A DNA stretch of 42,032 bases. It comes from SIBU01 sp964430335 (GTDB lineage: Bacteria; Patescibacteriota; Minisyncoccia; Phycocordibacterales; SIBU01). The stretch is from the NCBI GenBank assembly GCA_964430335.1, contig CAYSEN010000008.1, positions 1 to 42,032 of the forward strand, written 5' to 3'. The notes under the pieces were generated by a model, which ran no database searches, had not been told where the DNA came from, and worked only from the letters and a program-made list of their open reading frames with translations. Shown piece after piece: positions 21,599-30,642 of the stretch. The first letter of the stretch is position 1. Every line of letters starts with the position of its first letter. The position numbers and the translations under genes were made by a program.

Positions 21599-22954
21599 CT
21601 AAAATCCATATGTCATAGGGCTAACTGACAAAAATATAAGTATTGCTGGGACAAGCACTAGATAAAAAATAAATTTTTCGAACTGTTCTACGGAGACATT
21701 GTTTAGCTTATGGCTTATATACGGCCACAAAACCACAACCGCTCTCGGTAGCATAAGTAATGAGAACAGCAACGAGGGTAAATACGTATACATGAATAAG
21801 TGCCTAGAGACTAAAGTAAACGGCAAGTAGTTGCCTAAAAAGGCGACTACGAGAAACGTATTTACTTTATCTGGCATGTTTCTTTTTAGTAGTGAATTTA
21901 AAACATTAAATAAAACTATCAAAAAAGAGATAATACCTAGAGACCAAACAAATGGGTTGCCGTAAAAAATAATCAATCTTGCATTTACCTTCTGACTATA
22001 CCAACCAACAAGACCGCTCATTGAAAGTGGCCACCTAGCGACACTACCAGTGTCGTTTGTCACTCTCCTATCCACTTCACCTTCGTCACCAGCGTGCGTT
22101 ATGTAGGATATTTTTGAATATTCTACAGTTGATTTAATTCTCTCTTTTAAACTACTGTCTGGACCAGGAAATACAAAAGATTTGATAGCCTTAGTATGGT
22201 AAAAACTTCTGCGTAGATCTACACTACCTTTATCCATCATTCCGAAATAAACATAAAAAGTTGCAAAGTAGGCAATAATGCCCGTTGCCAAAACAACTGG
22301 TATAAAATACCATTTCTTTTTTAAAAACAGCCAGACCAAACCTGCGGCCAAAAAGCCGAAACCTGTCCACTTTATTGAACCAGACAGTCCTAATGTAAAA
22401 CCAGCAATAAGTAGACCGATTATCCTGCTTATCCAATGATTAAACCTTAGAGAGATTAACAAAAACAAAATTCCCGTCATCCCAAAGAACAACAAGAAAC
22501 CATCTGGAGAGATAGTACGGCTGTACATTATGAGGGTGTTATCTAACATCGCCAGGAAAGCTAAAGTCGCAGACAAATATTTGGAAGATCCAAGTAATCT
22601 AGAAATTAAATAAAGCTCTGTAACCAAAATCGTACCGATATATATTTCTGCCAGTCTAATTGGTTTATATGGAAAATCACGAAAACCAAGATTAAATCCG
22701 ATCAATAGCAAATTTGGATAGCCAACACCTAAATCCGGAACGAGTGCCCTATATATCATCCAACTAAGCGGAGGGCTCGGCTCAAAAAAAGGGGTTCTGT
22801 TGATAGTTGTTGTAGTAAAAAAAATAGAAACACCTTCGTCTGCGATGGTTGAGTCAGGATAATCAAATGCGGGAACTCTCAATAGTAGTGCGCAAAATAA
22901 TATGGCTAAAGTTATATATAAATCCGACTTATGTGACTGGATAAAATTAATCAT
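21599..22954 (-). CDS. PMT-family (GT39) protein O-mannosyltransferase
   Basis: A 451-aa GT-C membrane glycosyltransferase with about ten TM segments. An Asp-Glu pair (Asp39-Glu40, in STIADEGVSIFF) is in the first external loop, as in PMT/ArnT enzymes, followed by PSPPLSWM. The C-terminal part (WPLSMSGLVGWY, FYGNPFVWSLG, NYLPFTLVSRHLFMYTYLPS) matches the PMT_4TMC layout. Such enzymes transfer mannose from polyprenyl-phosphate-mannose to Ser/Thr of exported proteins. It overlaps the preceding synthase gene by 8 nt and sits within the pilin cluster, so pilins are likely substrates. Confidence 0.87.
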   Translation of the reverse strand: MINFIQSHKSDLYITLAILFCALLLRVPAFDYPDSTIADEGVSIFFTTTTINRTPFFEPSPPLSWMIYRALVPDLGVGYPNLLLIGFNLGFRDFPYKPIRLAEIYIGTILVTELYLISRLLGSSKYLSATLAFLAMLDNTLIMYSRTISPDGFLLFFGMTGILFLLISLRFNHWISRIIGLLIAGFTLGLSGSIKWTGFGFLAAGLVWLFLKKKWYFIPVVLATGIIAYFATFYVYFGMMDKGSVDLRRSFYHTKAIKSFVFPGPDSSLKERIKSTVEYSKISYITHAGDEGEVDRRVTNDTGSVARWPLSMSGLVGWYSQKVNARLIIFYGNPFVWSLGIISFLIVLFNVLNSLLKRNMPDKVNTFLVVAFLGNYLPFTLVSRHLFMYTYLPSLLFSLLMLPRAVVVLWPYISHKLNNVSVEQFEKFIFYLVLVPAILIFLSVSPMTYGF

Positions 22955-23669
22955 GTTTTTTAAATTTTAGCCTTAAAATCCAAGGAGTGATTAGTCCTTC
23001 AATAATAATCTTCCAAGAAATTTTGGAATACCCATTTAACCTACTGCCGAAAACTATTGGAATCTCTACCCATCTGTGGCCATCTTTTACCGCCTTAAAT
23101 TTCATCTCCATCAAGCATGCGAAACCTTTAGTTATCATATCACCTCTTAAAATCGAGGGTAGTACATTAACTTTAAAGGCAATAAAGCCGGTAGTAAAAT
23201 CTTTTATCGGAATACCCATAATAATCCTTGCGTAGGTATTTCCTAGAAAACTGAGCATTCTTCTCTTTAAATTCATACCAGGTGCTGAACCCCCTTTTAT
23301 AAACCTTGAGCCTATTACTACACTTGCATTATTTCCAGCGTCGATAAACCGACGAATATATTCAGGACTATGAGAGAAATCTGCGTCCATGATTATTATC
23401 CAATCAACATCATGCCTTTGTAATATATTTTTAAAAGCTCTTTGATAAGCAGATGAAAATCCCAATTTTTTCTCCCCTAGCAAAAGTGAGACATTACTAT
23501 TTTTCTTACCTTCCTCAATAACCAGTCTAAATGTTCCATCAGGAGAACTATCATCCACCACCAAAATTTTAATTCCTTTATATAAATCTGTAATTTTTCT
23601 AACAAGTTCGATTATATTTTCTGCCTCGTTGTAAGTCGGTACGACGACTAGGTATTTACTGTAGTCCAT
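22947..23669 (-). CDS. Polyprenol-phosphate mannosyltransferase (DPM1-like, GT2)
   Basis: A 240-aa GT-A enzyme with YLVVVPTYNEAENI at the N-terminus, VDDSSPDGT, GFSSAYQRAFK, and IIMDADFSHSP (DxD-like, binding the sugar nucleotide and metal). The C-terminus is basic with no long TM, like soluble DPM1. It would load mannose or another hexose onto a polyprenyl phosphate on the cytosolic face. It overlaps the PMT-type gene that would use that lipid-linked sugar outside. Confidence 0.9.
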   Translation of the reverse strand: MDYSKYLVVVPTYNEAENIIELVRKITDLYKGIKILVVDDSSPDGTFRLVIEEGKKNSNVSLLLGEKKLGFSSAYQRAFKNILQRHDVDWIIIMDADFSHSPEYIRRFIDAGNNASVVIGSRFIKGGSAPGMNLKRRMLSFLGNTYARIIMGIPIKDFTTGFIAFKVNVLPSILRGDMITKGFACLMEMKFKAVKDGHRWVEIPIVFGSRLNGYSKISWKIIIEGLITPWILRLKFKKHD

Positions 23670-23711
23670 ATGATATAAATTTATTCGATCATATTACCAC
23701 AATCGGCAAAA

Positions 23712-23739
23712 CAAAAAACGACCCAGTGGGTCGTTTTTT
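23712..23739 (-). terminator. Intrinsic terminator of major pilin
   Basis: Near-perfect stem AAAAAACGACCCA with TGGGTCGTTTTTT and almost no loop, with a T-rich tail on the minus strand. It follows the pilin stop at 23762 and limits the pilin transcript to one gene. Confidence 0.85.
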
Positions 23740-23761
23740 GTGTGTGAAATATTTTAAACAC

Positions 23762-24124
23762 TTAGCAACCTGCGAAAGCAAGAGAAGCCTCAGTCATAGT
23801 AGCTGATGTACATGCTCCACCGTTTGTTGCAGCACCGAAGGTAATGCTGAATGTTCCTGAACCTGCTGAACCACAGCTCTGAGCACCGATAGTACCTAGT
23901 GGGTGTGCACCTGCAGCAGGAACGTCTGTTCCGGCGACCAAAGCAGCCGAATCACAAGCACTAATAACTGCTGGTCTTAGGCTGGTCAATTCTTCCTTGT
24001 AAACTGATGACTTTGCCTTGATTCTTGCGCTGTTTAGACTTGTCAAAACAACTGAAGAAAGGATACCAATGATTGCGATAACAACTAGCAATTCGATAAG
24101 TGTAAAACCCTTTGATTTATTCAT
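23762..24124 (-). CDS. Major type IV pilin (probable)
   Basis: A 120-aa pilin with leader NKSKGFTLIELLVVIAIIGI, Glu +5, then LNSARIKAKSSVYKEELTSL, and a compact globular domain with four Cys (SACDSA, QSCGS, GACTS, FAGC). It has its own consensus promoter (24220-24247), about 90 nt of 5' UTR, and a strong terminator. That is the expression pattern expected for the abundant pilus subunit. The paralogue at 21132 and the adjacent O-mannosylation pair suggest subunit variation and glycan decoration. Confidence 0.9.
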   Translation of the reverse strand: MNKSKGFTLIELLVVIAIIGILSSVVLTSLNSARIKAKSSVYKEELTSLRPAVISACDSAALVAGTDVPAAGAHPLGTIGAQSCGSAGSGTFSITFGAATNGGACTSATMTEASLAFAGC

Positions 24125-24219
24125 ATTAAATATTAATTTATAAAATTTATAATTATTTTAAATTTGCTTTTCTCTCGACCGCCCATTCTTGGAAAGAGGG
24201 CATTGCTTACTGTACAGAT

Positions 24220-24247
24220 ATTATACTCCATACATTAGCAGTTTCAA
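24220..24247 (-). promoter_or_regulatory. Consensus sigma-70-like promoter for major pilin
   Basis: On the minus strand TTGAAA (24242-24247) and TATAAT (24220-24225) are 16 nt apart. Expected start near 24213 gives a 5' UTR of about 90 nt before the ATG at 24124, unlike the leaderless genes elsewhere in the window. Confidence 0.8.
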
Positions 24248-24277
24248 AGCAAGTGTGGATAAGTACTATCCTTCCCT

Positions 24278-25483
24278 CTACTGATTAGCCGAAATGTTGT
24301 AAATCGGAATCAAAACTGAGGCGAAAAGGAAGGCTACGGATAGACCGAGAGCAACAACCATGGCTGGCTCAATCAGTCCGATCAGTGTATCTACCGCATT
24401 ATTTACTTCTCTGGTGTAAAAGCGAGACAATGTTTTTAAAATGTTACCGAGCTCTCCGGATTCCTCGCCCACTTTCATCATTTGAACCATGATCCCTGGG
24501 ATTTCTTTATGCTTACCCAGAGCTTCTGAAACCGGGCTTCCTGACTTTACCATTTCAACTGCGTCATTGAGAATAATTTTATACACCGCGTTATCTACCA
24601 CAGCTGAAGTAATCTCAAGAGCCTTCACAATAGGAATAGCAGATTGGAGCATTGTGTTTAAGTTGTCAGAAATTCTTGAAAGAAAAAGTTTGGTGAGAAG
24701 TGTTCCGAAATATGGCAAAGTTAATTTAAATTTATCCACCACTAAACCTCCCTTTTCAGTTTTACTCCACTTCCAAAGGAAATACCCTCCAACCCCGACA
24801 AAGACCAGAAGGAAAAGTCCGTAGTGAATGAAAAAGTCGCTTAAACCCATAACCGCTCTTGTGTAAATCGGAATCTCTTGACCTGAATCTTTCAAAATCG
24901 CAGTTAGGTTTGGAATAACCATCACAAGCATCAAAACCATAACAACAATAAACACAACAACGACGAAAGCTGGATAGATAAGTGCATTTCTTGCTTTCGA
25001 CATGATTTCATAAGATCTCTCCAAATAATCCGCCAGATAGCCGAAAGTTTCATCGAGCTTTCCTGCCTCCTCGCCCGCATGAACCATGTTGACGTAAAAC
25101 TCAGAAAAAACCTTTGGATGTTTTGAAAGAGCTTTTGAAATTGAACTTCCGCCCTGCAAATCATCTGCAATCTCTAGGAGTTTTTCTTGAAATAATTTAT
25201 TTTCTGTCTCTGCAGCAAGTAGTCGGAAAATTCTCAAAGCTGAAACTTGGGCTTGAAACAATGTAGCCATTTGTCTAGAAACCAAAACAATGTCTTTGGT
25301 TTTGATACCACCGAAAAAACTAACTTGGGAACTAAAAACAGATTGATTCCCTACAGGTGCGATCGATGAAATCACAAAACCTCTTCTTTGAAGTGATGAT
25401 ATGGCAATATCAATAGTCATCGCCTCAATCGAACCGTTTGAGTTTTGTCCTTTGCCATCTACAGCTTGATAGTTGAATAACAT
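24278..25483 (-). CDS. pilC: Type IV pilus inner-membrane platform protein PilC
   Basis: A 401-aa protein with two T2SSF domains (about residues 65-190 and 265-390) each ending in TM helices. Recognisable text includes MATLFQAQVSALRIFRLLAAE, FYVNMVHAGEEAGKLDETFGYLADYL, and MMKVGEESGELGNILKTLSRFY. It couples the PilB and PilT ATPases to pilin polymerisation. Its start is 10 nt after the pilT stop, so it is co-transcribed. Confidence 0.96.
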   Translation of the reverse strand: MLFNYQAVDGKGQNSNGSIEAMTIDIAISSLQRRGFVISSIAPVGNQSVFSSQVSFFGGIKTKDIVLVSRQMATLFQAQVSALRIFRLLAAETENKLFQEKLLEIADDLQGGSSISKALSKHPKVFSEFYVNMVHAGEEAGKLDETFGYLADYLERSYEIMSKARNALIYPAFVVVVFIVVMVLMLVMVIPNLTAILKDSGQEIPIYTRAVMGLSDFFIHYGLFLLVFVGVGGYFLWKWSKTEKGGLVVDKFKLTLPYFGTLLTKLFLSRISDNLNTMLQSAIPIVKALEITSAVVDNAVYKIILNDAVEMVKSGSPVSEALGKHKEIPGIMVQMMKVGEESGELGNILKTLSRFYTREVNNAVDTLIGLIEPAMVVALGLSVAFLFASVLIPIYNISANQ

Positions 25484-25493
25484 TTTATTGAAA

Positions 25494-26561
25494 TTATAGA
25501 AGATGCTCTAGACCTTTTGGATTAATTGAATACGTGAAAGCGTTTTCGGTAGTAATTTCGCCTGCTTTTACCAAATCTGCTAGCGACCTGTTCATATCGA
25601 TCATTCCCTGCTGATAACCCGTTTCAATAATACTGCTAATTTCAAAAGTTCGTTTTTCACGAATCATGTTTGCAACAGCGCTATTATTGATAAGCAACTC
25701 ATACGCTGGCACTAATCCTCCTGAAACTCTTGGAATTAGCCTCTGAGAAAAAATAGCAGCCAAGCTACCAGCAAGCTGAACTCGAATCTGATCTTGTTGA
25801 CCTGGTGGAAAGTTGTCGATAATACGGTCGATGGTTTGTGCGGCGTTGTTTGTGTGAAGAGTAGAGAGAACCAAGTGACCAGTCTCAGCGGCCGTGACAG
25901 CAGTCGAAATGGTTTCGATATCGCGCATTTCTCCGATCATAAGTACATTTGCGTCCTCTCTAAATACGCTATTTAAAGCAGTATGAAAATCTTTTGTGTC
26001 TACACCGATCTCTCTTTGATCAACAATCGACATCTTGTCTTCATAAACATATTCGATCGGATCTTCAATAGTAATAATGTGTTCAGCCCGTGTGGTATTT
26101 ATATATTCAACCATCGCAGCTAGAGTGGTAGTTTTACCGTGACCAATCGGGCCGACAACTAGAAAAAAACCTTGGTGTTTCTGTGCAAAAGTTTCAAGAG
26201 CAGGAGGTAAAGCCAAATCTCCAAAACCTCTAATCTTTTTCGGAATCAATCTCAAGGAAATTGCCACTGCACCTTGCTGAAAAAAACTATTACCTCTAAA
26301 TCTTGCTTCCTCCTTGTACTTATATGAAAAGTCCATTTCTCTAGTTTGCAAAAATTTCTCCAAACTCTCTTTTGTTAGCAATTCAGCAAGCAAACCCATG
26401 GTGTCGGCCTTGGTTAGTTTTGGTTTTTTTACAAGTGGAATTAAAAAACTCGAAACTCTAATGGCCGGAGATCTTCCTTCAGACAAATGTAAATCTGAAG
26501 CACCTTCTCTGATAACGTGCTGTATCAACTCTTCTAATTCTTTTGCGTAATCAATGGCCAT
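25494..26561 (-). CDS. pilT: Pilus retraction ATPase PilT
   Basis: A 355-aa hexameric ATPase that powers pilus retraction. N-terminal ASDLHLSEGRSPAIR, Walker A GPIGHGKT (137-144, with His where Ser is usual), Asp and His boxes (TIEDPIEYVYEDK, VLSTLHTNNAAQTIDRII), Walker B LIGEMRD, and a C-terminal VANMIREKRTFEI region typical of PilT. Presence of PilT means that the pili should retract, as needed for twitching, host contact or DNA uptake. Confidence 0.95.
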   Translation of the reverse strand: MAIDYAKELEELIQHVIREGASDLHLSEGRSPAIRVSSFLIPLVKKPKLTKADTMGLLAELLTKESLEKFLQTREMDFSYKYKEEARFRGNSFFQQGAVAISLRLIPKKIRGFGDLALPPALETFAQKHQGFFLVVGPIGHGKTTTLAAMVEYINTTRAEHIITIEDPIEYVYEDKMSIVDQREIGVDTKDFHTALNSVFREDANVLMIGEMRDIETISTAVTAAETGHLVLSTLHTNNAAQTIDRIIDNFPPGQQDQIRVQLAGSLAAIFSQRLIPRVSGGLVPAYELLINNSAVANMIREKRTFEISSIIETGYQQGMIDMNRSLADLVKAGEITTENAFTYSINPKGLEHLL

Positions 26562-26570
26562 AAAATAAAA

Positions 26571-26993
26571 TTAAATAACTAAATCTTTAGAAGAATTATC
26601 TCGAGGCGCTACACCAACAACCCTCGACACTTCTGCAACAACTTCTGAAGGTACAGAGCTTGCTTTCACAATGTAACTTGAAATTCCAAGTTCTTTTGCT
26701 TTTTCAATATCTCCTGGTTGATTCTGGTTGCTCAAAACTATAATGGTGGCTTTCGGCAACATATGATCTCTTTGAATAATTCTTAGCAGTTCCATTCCAT
26801 CCATAACTGGCATCACCATATCCAAAAGCAAAATGTCCGGCTTAGCACCTTCCTTAATTTTATTTATTGCCTCTTGTCCTCCCACAGCAGTGTCAACTTC
26901 ATAGCCAGAATTCTTAAACTTCATTGAATACATATTCAAGAGAAATTGATCGTCGTCGACTATCATAACTTTTAGATTTTTTTCCTCTGCCAT
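26571..26993 (-). CDS. Single-domain response regulator in pilus operon
   Basis: A 140-aa CheY/PilG-like receiver. Acidic pocket Asp13/Asp14, phosphoacceptor Asp58 in DILLLDMVMPVMDG, Ser88, and Lys110 in SSYIVKAS. No DNA-binding output domain, so it probably acts by protein contact. Its place between pilB and pilT suggests control of the extension/retraction switch. No cognate kinase is in the window. TATAAT at 27000-27005, 6 nt before the ATG, could give a leaderless transcript of this gene and pilT-pilC. Confidence 0.93.
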   Translation of the reverse strand: MAEEKNLKVMIVDDDQFLLNMYSMKFKNSGYEVDTAVGGQEAINKIKEGAKPDILLLDMVMPVMDGMELLRIIQRDHMLPKATIIVLSNQNQPGDIEKAKELGISSYIVKASSVPSEVVAEVSRVVGVAPRDNSSKDLVI

Positions 26994-27031
26994 ATTTTTA
27001 TTATATCAAACTGATAATGTTTTAATTTATT

Positions 27032-28747
27032 TTAAAGTTTATTAACTTCCTCTATTGGTATTTCCTTTCTCAAAGCTTTCACCATCGCATCTTCTTTTAG
27101 AGTAAACATTCCTTGATCTCGTGCTACTTTATATAAAGAAGCGTCGGTTGGACTTTTTAAAATAACAGCTTCCAAATCTTTGCTCATTTGTAATATTTCA
27201 ACCACCGCAACTCTTCCCCTTGTTCCTTTCGGGCATTCAGGTGAAGGAGCAACTTCCAAAACTGAATTCGCAACAGGAATCTCCTTCTTATATTCTGCGG
27301 GTAAATCTTGGAAACTTTTTTCAATCATTACTTTTAGACTACCGTCGACAGGAACCTCCTTGCCTGAACCAGGACAAATAAGTCCTACAAGTCTTTGGGC
27401 AATCGCGAGAATAAGAGTTGGTGCGATTAGGTATGGATCAACTCCCATGTCTATAAGTCTGGGTATAACACCGACAGCATTGTTGGTGTGAATAGTAGAG
27501 AGCACAAGGTGACCTGTAAGTGCAGCTTGGACAGCCAAAAGAGCGGTCTCTTTATCTCGAATTTCTCCCACCATTATGATGTCTGGGTCTTGTCTCAAAA
27601 TAGATCTAAGTCCTGTAGCAAATGTGTATCCAATTTCCGGATGGACTTGAGACTGGTTCATTCCAGGAATGTTGTATTCCACTGGATCTTCTAGCGAAAT
27701 GACGTTCTTACTCTCTCTATCAACTTCATTTAACATAGAGTACAGAGTGGTGGATTTTCCTGAACCAGTTGGTCCTGAAATCAAAATCATACCGTACGGT
27801 CTATCAATGGCGTCCATGATTAACTTGAGATTTCTCGGTGAAAGGCCCATCTTGCTAATTGGGCTTAAACCTTTTTCAGTATCGAGAATTCTCATAACCA
27901 CCTTTTCACCGTAGTATGCAGGCAAAGTAGAAACACGAAAGTCGATCTTTCTTCCTTCAATCTTTGCAGAAAATCTTCCGTCTTGCGGTTTACGTTTTTC
28001 ATCCAAACGCATGTTTGAAAGAATTTTAATTCTAGCTACCACCGAAGGATAAATTTTTGCCGGCAAAAACAAGCTGGTATTTAATACACCATCGACTCGA
28101 AACCTAACACGAACCTTCTCACCCATACTTTCTATGTGAATATCTGATGCGTTACCTTCTGTGGCGTAATGCAAAATCGTAGCGACTATTTTTGTAACAG
28201 GGGCATCTTCAATAATTCTGGTTTCTTTGTTTTCAGAATCCTTTTTGGAATTCAGTTGTACTGCCTCGTCGCCAGACGAAAGTTCGTTTTCGAGCTCAGA
28301 AAGCGCCTGAGTAACTTCCCCTGAAAGGCCTTTGTATGATTCGATAACTTTAGTGAAATCACTTTCAGCGATCAGAAACAACTTAAAAGGCAAATCAATT
28401 TTGGTCGAAATGAAGTTTAGGGCATCCCTGGCTTCCAGATTGTCAGGATCCATGATACCGACTTCAAGCACCTTATCCTTAAGACCGATAGGAACAAATT
28501 TGTAATACCGAGCAGATTCTTCTGGAATATATTTCAGGACATCAAAAGGAACGCTGTAACCAGCGAGACTCTTGTAAGGTATTCCGAAGTATTCCGCTTT
28601 GCTGGTCACCACCGCCTCGGCCTTCACTCCTTTTTTTTCGAGTATCTTTTCAATATCAGCCCCTGTTTTAATAGCCTCCTCTTGAATTTGAGTGACGTCA
28701 CTTTTCGTGATAATTTTTTTATCGGCGAGTATATCTAGAATGCTCAT
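27032..28747 (-). CDS. pilB: Pilus extension ATPase PilB
   Basis: A 571-aa T4P assembly ATPase. N-terminal MshEN/GspE-N type domain (about 50-130), then the motor: GPTGSGKS Walker A (325-332), VISLEDPVEY, SQVHPEIGYTFATGLRSILRQDPDIIMVGEIRD (cut here into known boxes: Asp box, Walker B), and LSTIHTNNA. The zinc tetracysteine of typical PilB/GspE proteins is reduced to two Cys (LICPGSGK and SPECPKG). It drives pilin polymerisation through PilC. Confidence 0.95.
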   Translation of the reverse strand: MSILDILADKKIITKSDVTQIQEEAIKTGADIEKILEKKGVKAEAVVTSKAEYFGIPYKSLAGYSVPFDVLKYIPEESARYYKFVPIGLKDKVLEVGIMDPDNLEARDALNFISTKIDLPFKLFLIAESDFTKVIESYKGLSGEVTQALSELENELSSGDEAVQLNSKKDSENKETRIIEDAPVTKIVATILHYATEGNASDIHIESMGEKVRVRFRVDGVLNTSLFLPAKIYPSVVARIKILSNMRLDEKRKPQDGRFSAKIEGRKIDFRVSTLPAYYGEKVVMRILDTEKGLSPISKMGLSPRNLKLIMDAIDRPYGMILISGPTGSGKSTTLYSMLNEVDRESKNVISLEDPVEYNIPGMNQSQVHPEIGYTFATGLRSILRQDPDIIMVGEIRDKETALLAVQAALTGHLVLSTIHTNNAVGVIPRLIDMGVDPYLIAPTLILAIAQRLVGLICPGSGKEVPVDGSLKVMIEKSFQDLPAEYKKEIPVANSVLEVAPSPECPKGTRGRVAVVEILQMSKDLEAVILKSPTDASLYKVARDQGMFTLKEDAMVKALRKEIPIEEVNKL

Positions 28748-28764
28748 ATTACAAACAAATGAAT

Positions 28765-29175
28765 TTACTTTGATTTCGTGGTCTTGTTACTATTTCCAAA
28801 AGCGGTTGCGGGTAGATTTGCATTACTACTAACAGTTGAAGAACCGAAACTGCCACCGAAATCTAGGAATGGGTTATTTCTTCCGTATGTCTTGCCTAGA
28901 GGTTGAGGTTCTATAGGGTAAGACTTGTCATCCAGACTGGTAAACACTGGGTTATCAAAAATCGAGAAGTCTAAAGAAATCACTTGCAACTCGGCCAGGG
29001 TATTAATAAGTTCTCTTCCTACAACACTTTCGCTTGAGGTAGTTAAGGCAGAAACAGGAGCGGCATTTGGGTCCGTGGAACCATTATCTGCAATAAAAAA
29101 CTTATAGATTAAAAACAAACCTATAAATATACCGACAAAAAGAAATATTTTTTTATTGTTCTGAAAAAATTCCAT
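28765..29175 (-). CDS. PilP-like pilus alignment protein (putative)
   Basis: A 136-aa protein with an N-terminal TM (about residues 9-27) and an unstructured extracytoplasmic body that includes PLGKTYGRNNPF, resembling the short conserved end of PilP-type proteins. There is no lipobox. It sits after the PilO-like gene (gap of 1 nt) in the pilMNOP order, so a role in the alignment subcomplex is inferred mainly from position. Confidence 0.6.
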   Translation of the reverse strand: MEFFQNNKKIFLFVGIFIGLFLIYKFFIADNGSTDPNAAPVSALTTSSESVVGRELINTLAELQVISLDFSIFDNPVFTSLDDKSYPIEPQPLGKTYGRNNPFLDFGGSFGSSTVSSNANLPATAFGNSNKTTKSK

Positions 29176-29176
29176 T

Positions 29177-29887
29177 TTATTTCAAATAGTAGGTTTTAAT
29201 ACTGATAGAATAATTAAAAGAATCGATCAATATGTCTTTGGTTTTAGTAGTTGCCGACAAGCTGTGGTTGGTAGCACTTGAAGTTTCAGGCAAACCGAAC
29301 GAAACAGCGGTGATGTCCACAATTCTCAGGCTTTGCTGTAGTTCACCGAGGAATTTTATAAAATTTCCATAAGAACCCGACACATTGAAACTTAATTTAA
29401 TCGAATCGTAGAGGTTGTTGTCTGGACCAAGACCTTGAGAAAGAGCGTTCATATCACTTTCGTTTACAGGTGAAGGTGCCCCACCATCTGTTGGATTAGG
29501 ACTAGAGACCTGTGAAGGCTTCGTTTCATCAGCTCCTGGGGCCGACAAAACAATGTTAGAAAGTGACATCCCGTACTTGGCCGCAACGTTATTTATATCA
29601 ATAATCAATCGGACAGAATCGATATGATCTGGGATAAGTTTAATCAGTTTGTTACTATCGTCTTTTTTTAGCGTGCTTAATTTTGCTAAAAGGTCGTCTC
29701 TTACTTTAGCCACTTGTGTAGCTTTATCCAAAGCGTTGAGATACTCAGCCTCTTCTGATTTTAATTCGACGATACTTTTACCTTCATTGTTAGAACTTCC
29801 GGTTACGCCAGAATAAGTTGGACTTGTGTATCCAAAAAACAACCAAATGGAACCTATAATTATTGCTATTGGTAAGATGGTGTTCAT
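29177..29887 (-). CDS. pilO: PilO-like pilus alignment protein
   Basis: A 236-aa bitopic protein: N-terminal TM (about 3-18), coiled coil (about 38-75, ELKSEEAEYLNALDKATQVA), and a ferredoxin-like periplasm-facing domain containing GSYGNFIKFLGELQQSLRIVDI, the PilO hallmark. It overlaps the PilN-like gene by 4 nt (ATGA), so the two should be made in equal amounts. Confidence 0.85.
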   Translation of the reverse strand: MNTILPIAIIIGSIWLFFGYTSPTYSGVTGSSNNEGKSIVELKSEEAEYLNALDKATQVAKVRDDLLAKLSTLKKDDSNKLIKLIPDHIDSVRLIIDINNVAAKYGMSLSNIVLSAPGADETKPSQVSSPNPTDGGAPSPVNESDMNALSQGLGPDNNLYDSIKLSFNVSGSYGNFIKFLGELQQSLRIVDITAVSFGLPETSSATNHSLSATTKTKDILIDSFNYSISIKTYYLK

Positions 29888-30510
29888 ATATTTGGCTCGT
29901 TGTTTGTCTGTTGCTGTTTCTCAGCATTCACATTGTTTTTGTAATACACAAACGAAGGGTCAACCGTTGCGGTGAATTTAAAAACAATATTACCTTTTTG
30001 ATTTGGATTAAGATCTGAAAAAGCAGGATTCTTCAAATGTTTTTCCTGGCTAAAAATGTCTGCTTGAAGAGCGATCGATGTAAAACTTTTCGCCTGGCCA
30101 GTTAGAGTAAGAAGACCTTCGTTTTTATCTCTAAGTTTGTAGTCAAAGCTATCAAATTTTATAGTGGCCAAGGCGTCGTTTTCTAGCAAACCAAAGACCG
30201 GAGATACTACCGTGTGGTTGTTTATGATGCTATTAGCAGACTTAATTCTCTTGTTTAACCTGCTTATATTTTCTATAAAACCAGGTTCGAAAGATTTCTG
30301 AGAGTCTCTCAACTGCTTATCCATGTCCGTGATTTTTGTGACTAGGATTTTTTTATAGGCAAAAACTGCACCAGCTGCACCGGCAGAAATAATTAGAATA
30401 ATTATCGCAATCAAAAGTGCCAATCCTATAGGAACGGAGTGTGAAGGTGCACTCGTAGCCTGCGGTAAATTTTTTTTGGGAATGAACGATGTTTGAAATT
30501 TAGTATCCAT
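29884..30510 (-). CDS. pilN: PilN-like pilus alignment protein
   Basis: About 208 aa from ATG 30510 (MDTKFQTSF). A longer frame from a TTG exists but is less likely. Cytosolic N-terminus with FIPKKNLPQ, TM about 28-52, and a coiled coil plus small domain (ISRLNKRIKSANSIINNHTVV; LLTLTGQAKSFTSIALQADIF) as in PilN. The N-terminal tail should dock on PilM. A gap of about 130 bases to pilM holds no recognised element. Confidence 0.82.
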   Translation of the reverse strand: MDTKFQTSFIPKKNLPQATSAPSHSVPIGLALLIAIIILIISAGAAGAVFAYKKILVTKITDMDKQLRDSQKSFEPGFIENISRLNKRIKSANSIINNHTVVSPVFGLLENDALATIKFDSFDYKLRDKNEGLLTLTGQAKSFTSIALQADIFSQEKHLKNPAFSDLNPNQKGNIVFKFTATVDPSFVYYKNNVNAEKQQQTNNEPNI

Positions 30511-30642
30511 ATTGCAAGAGAAATTAGAAATCAAAAGCTATTTTACGTAGATTGTTCTAAATACAATAAGCTCAATTCTATTTCACCTAGTATGAATATT
30601 ATAGTACCAAAACGAAAGTAAACCTATGTGTATAAACGCCAT

